A DNA stretch of 37,667 nt from an uncultured Eubacteriales bacterium (GTDB taxonomy: Bacteria > Bacillota > Clostridia > Christensenellales > Aristaeellaceae), in NCBI GenBank assembly GCA_902790015.1, contig CADAQF010000022.1, positions 1 through 37,667 on the forward strand, given 5' to 3'. Positions 35,387 to 37,667 of the stretch are shown here, piece by piece. How positions within the stretch are numbered: the stretch's first letter is position 1; the number at the start of each line of letters is the position of its first letter. The notes beneath the pieces were generated by a model. It had not been told where the DNA came from. It saw only the letters and a program-made list of their open reading frames with translations, and made no database searches. The position numbers and the translations under genes were made by a program.

Positions 35387-37642
35387 ATGAACAAAACCAC
35401 CTGGCTTCTGACACCGAAAAACCTGTATCGTCTGCTTACGGGACGCCTTTACTGGATGAACGGCAGCATACTGTCGCGGGAAAAAATGCGCGGCCTGACC
35501 CTGATCGGCTACTGGAGAAATCTTTTGAGCATCCTGGCCCCGCAGGATATCATCGAGCATCTTTTTCCTTCGGACAGCCGGCATCCCAGAGCGCAGACGG
35601 GGCTTATGAACCGCTCCTCCGTCACATCCGTTCCGCTTTCCCTGCGTTCCGCCCTGGATGAACGGCTCTCGGGGGACACGCTGCTTTCCCTGATCCAGTA
35701 TCTGTCCAGGCTGCTGATCAATTACGATTACAAGGTCGTCACCTTCGATTACGCGCTGACGCGTTTTGAAAACGACTGCTTCAGGGACGATCCTTATATT
35801 CCCCCGCTTGAACAAAAGCTTTTGACCGGGCTGCGCAGCTGGACGCCCGTGCATATGTATGCCGGCAGCATATCCCCGCAGCTTTTTAAAGACGCCGCGA
35901 GGCTTGCTTTTCTCAGTATCTTTTCCCTCTATGGGACGCTGATGAACTGTGAGCCGCTTGCCCGGTTTTGTGTCCGGGACGACACGCAGACAGAGGTACT
36001 CTGGCAGCGTCTCCACCAGGAAAAGCTGCCTGACGGCATTCAGGCGCTGGACGATCTGCCGGCAGCGGAAAAAAAGCTGATGCGCCTGCTGGCCCTGCTC
36101 CCTCATAAGCCATGGCGGGAGGAAGACCTGCGTCCCCTCTGCGCCGACATTGACGCGGGCCCCTCGCTTTTGGCAGAGCATCTTGCGTTTCTCGCTCAAA
36201 AGGGGCTGGTCGAAAAAAAGGGCGGCCTGTGGGCGCTTCCGCCTGAATTGCCGGGCATTATCGGGATCGAGCCGTTTTACGCCGACGAGTTCCCGCTTTT
36301 GTGGAAAGCCTGGGCAGACGACCTGGCCGCGCCTGTTACCCCCGAAAAACAAAAAGCGTTCGATAACGCCCTCTTTGCCCTGCTCCGCTGCGGCACGAGG
36401 CTGAACGATGACGCCCTGCGCGTACTGACCAGTCTGGAGCTGACTGCCATGACGCGGGGAAAGGAACTGATCAGTTATGGGCTTCCTTCCATCCACCAGA
36501 AATATCTGGACAGTCACCCGCACTCCGAGGACGATGACGTCACCCTGCATATCATTCACATGCTGTGGGCGCTGCTGGGCGGAAAAGACGCCTATGCTTC
36601 TTCCGCCCGGGCGTTATTATCCGTGTCCCGGGATGCGCTGCTTCATACAGAAAGCTACGACGTGCTGTGCAATATACTGGAAATCGGAGGATCCCGTCTG
36701 CCGAAGAATGAATTGAACGAGCTGTTCGAAAGGATCCGGCCTGATCCGAAGGATATAAGGCAGTCAGTGATCTACCTGAATTTCCTGGGAGGAAAGCAGC
36801 GCTTTCTGGATAAGGATCCCCGCACAGCCCTGAAAACGCTTCAGGAAGCCCGGATGCTGATCGAACAGGAAGATATGGCGGGCGGAGTGGAGGAGGCGGC
36901 AAACGATACCCGGACCGCTTACTGTCTGGCTGATCTGGAACGGTATCAGGAAGCGCTGCCGCTCATAAAACGCGTGATGGAAAATCTCCGTCAGCGGGGC
37001 TACACGGAAGATTCTCAAACCATGGTGGCCACCCGGAACTCCTATCTCTTCTTTCAAAGCAAGGTGGACAGTTCTCCGCTCAGCGCCGAAGAGCTTTGGG
37101 AATCGATCGAAAAGATGCGCAATGACGGAAAAACGGATACCGAAGACTATTGCTTCGCCCTGCAGCACTACGCGGATATGCTGACGGAAAAAGGAGACTC
37201 CATGAAAGCCCTGGAAATCATCCGGGAGGCCTTATCCGTTTCCGAGGGCTTCCCGGATACTGCCGTAACAACAAAAACCAATCTTTTGCTCCGGGCCGGA
37301 AAAATACTGTATCTGAACGGCAGATATCTGGAAGCGCTCGGGCATATATCCCTGGCATCCATCATCGGAAAATGCGGAAATAATGATGAAAGTGAATTAA
37401 GCCTCCGCTGCATGACCTGGAGCGTGCTGATCCTCATTGCCATCGGAAAAGAGGCCGAAGCAGAGACGCTCAAGGGAAAACTGGTCAAAAGCATCGGCAG
37501 CCAAAGCGGCAGAGAAATCGTTTTATCCGTTTTAAGACAGGCCGGCCGGGATGAAGAAGGCTTCTTTGGGCTCTATAATAAAAGTTGGGGTAACGCAAAA
37601 AAAGGAAGACAAATGATTCGCAAACTGGTAAAGTGTAATTGA
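35387..37642 (+). CDS. Uncharacterised winged-helix and TPR-like protein
   Basis: A 751-residue soluble protein with no signal peptide or membrane segment; not a family I recognise by name. The ATG at 35387 follows AAGGAG. The first 220 residues are helical and unassigned. About 226-290 reads as a winged helix of the STAND type (KKLMRLLALLPHKPW, then LLAEHLAFLAQKGLVEKKGG). The C-terminal half (about 470-700) is a series of TPR-like helical hairpins such as CLADLERYQEALPLIKRVM and YLNGRYLEALGHISLA. The winged helix followed by TPRs is the tail of many STAND ATPases, but no Walker A or B motif is visible. It might be a scaffold or regulator that lost or never had the NTPase. It is transcribed divergently from the CHAP-lectin gene, sharing a 209-base promoter region. 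Confidence 0.7.
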   Translation: MNKTTWLLTPKNLYRLLTGRLYWMNGSILSREKMRGLTLIGYWRNLLSILAPQDIIEHLFPSDSRHPRAQTGLMNRSSVTSVPLSLRSALDERLSGDTLLSLIQYLSRLLINYDYKVVTFDYALTRFENDCFRDDPYIPPLEQKLLTGLRSWTPVHMYAGSISPQLFKDAARLAFLSIFSLYGTLMNCEPLARFCVRDDTQTEVLWQRLHQEKLPDGIQALDDLPAAEKKLMRLLALLPHKPWREEDLRPLCADIDAGPSLLAEHLAFLAQKGLVEKKGGLWALPPELPGIIGIEPFYADEFPLLWKAWADDLAAPVTPEKQKAFDNALFALLRCGTRLNDDALRVLTSLELTAMTRGKELISYGLPSIHQKYLDSHPHSEDDDVTLHIIHMLWALLGGKDAYASSARALLSVSRDALLHTESYDVLCNILEIGGSRLPKNELNELFERIRPDPKDIRQSVIYLNFLGGKQRFLDKDPRTALKTLQEARMLIEQEDMAGGVEEAANDTRTAYCLADLERYQEALPLIKRVMENLRQRGYTEDSQTMVATRNSYLFFQSKVDSSPLSAEELWESIEKMRNDGKTDTEDYCFALQHYADMLTEKGDSMKALEIIREALSVSEGFPDTAVTTKTNLLLRAGKILYLNGRYLEALGHISLASIIGKCGNNDESELSLRCMTWSVLILIAIGKEAEAETLKGKLVKSIGSQSGREIVLSVLRQAGRDEEGFFGLYNKSWGNAKKGRQMIRKLVKCN

Positions 37643-37667
37643 CGAGAAAACACTCAGGAGGCGAATC
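37643..37667 (+). other. Start of the next transcription unit: RBS only
   Basis: Bases 37656-37661 read AGGAGG just before the window ends, so another plus-strand gene probably begins a few bases outside. It would be co-transcribed with the winged-helix/TPR gene. Confidence 0.6.

Noticed and set aside
35387..37642. A STAND NTPase defence gene
   Set aside because: The winged helix and TPR parts fit, but I could find no Walker A or B motif, so an NTPase function is not supported.

Overview
The window looks like part of a bacterial chromosome from the Bacillota, most likely a GC-rich member of the Clostridia; that placement is inferred. Supporting signs are strong AGGAGG-type ribosome binding sites, consensus sigma-A promoters with 17-base spacers, upp directly in front of an atpI-B-E-F-H-A-G-D-C operon, a deoB-punA pair, rpsO followed by pnp, and cell-surface proteins of the BspA leucine-rich-repeat type. 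I see no tRNA, rRNA, CRISPR array, insertion sequence or phage module. About 35 protein genes fill nearly all of it.

Layout. Bases 2-409 are the end of a BspA-like surface protein. 477-2467 (minus) is a nucleoside salvage operon, deoB-punA, divergent from an RNA methyltransferase (2547-3653). 3802-5039 (minus) holds a flavin-reductase-like protein preceded by a membrane-linked HTH regulator broken by an in-frame TAG. 5185-7765 is a promoter driving a LarA-type (nickel racemase family) protein and a class I aminotransferase. 7818-10274 is a polar amino acid ABC transporter (binding protein, internal terminator, permease, ATPase). 10299-11624 (minus) is dnaA, away from dnaN, with its own promoter and DnaA boxes. 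12018-15771 carries a MATE exporter and a GH3 beta-glucosidase with swapped domain order.

15895-23651 (minus) is upp plus the complete F-type ATP synthase operon. Its c subunit carries a two-carboxylate, sodium-type ion-binding motif. 23804-25149 (minus) holds a GNAT acetyltransferase overlapping nudC. A small DUF4332-like protein (25266-25670) converges on uvrA (25701-28544). 28660-31183 (minus) is rpsO-pnp with two strong hairpins between the genes. A TetR regulator follows (31435-32022).

32088-32738 (minus) contains three very small genes, one a likely ribbon-helix-helix protein. 32883-35177 (minus) encodes a secreted mosaic protein (CHAP-like peptidase, Fn3-like, C-type lectin, Ig-like and repeat modules) whose C-terminus resembles the protein at the left edge of the window. 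A 751-residue protein with a winged-helix and TPR architecture but no visible P-loop is transcribed divergently from it. It ends shortly before the right edge, where the ribosome binding site of another gene is visible.

Most of the window is housekeeping: nucleoside salvage, energy conversion, replication initiation, RNA turnover and DNA repair. The accessory, less explained parts are the two ends, the TAG-broken HTH gene and the LarA-aminotransferase operon.
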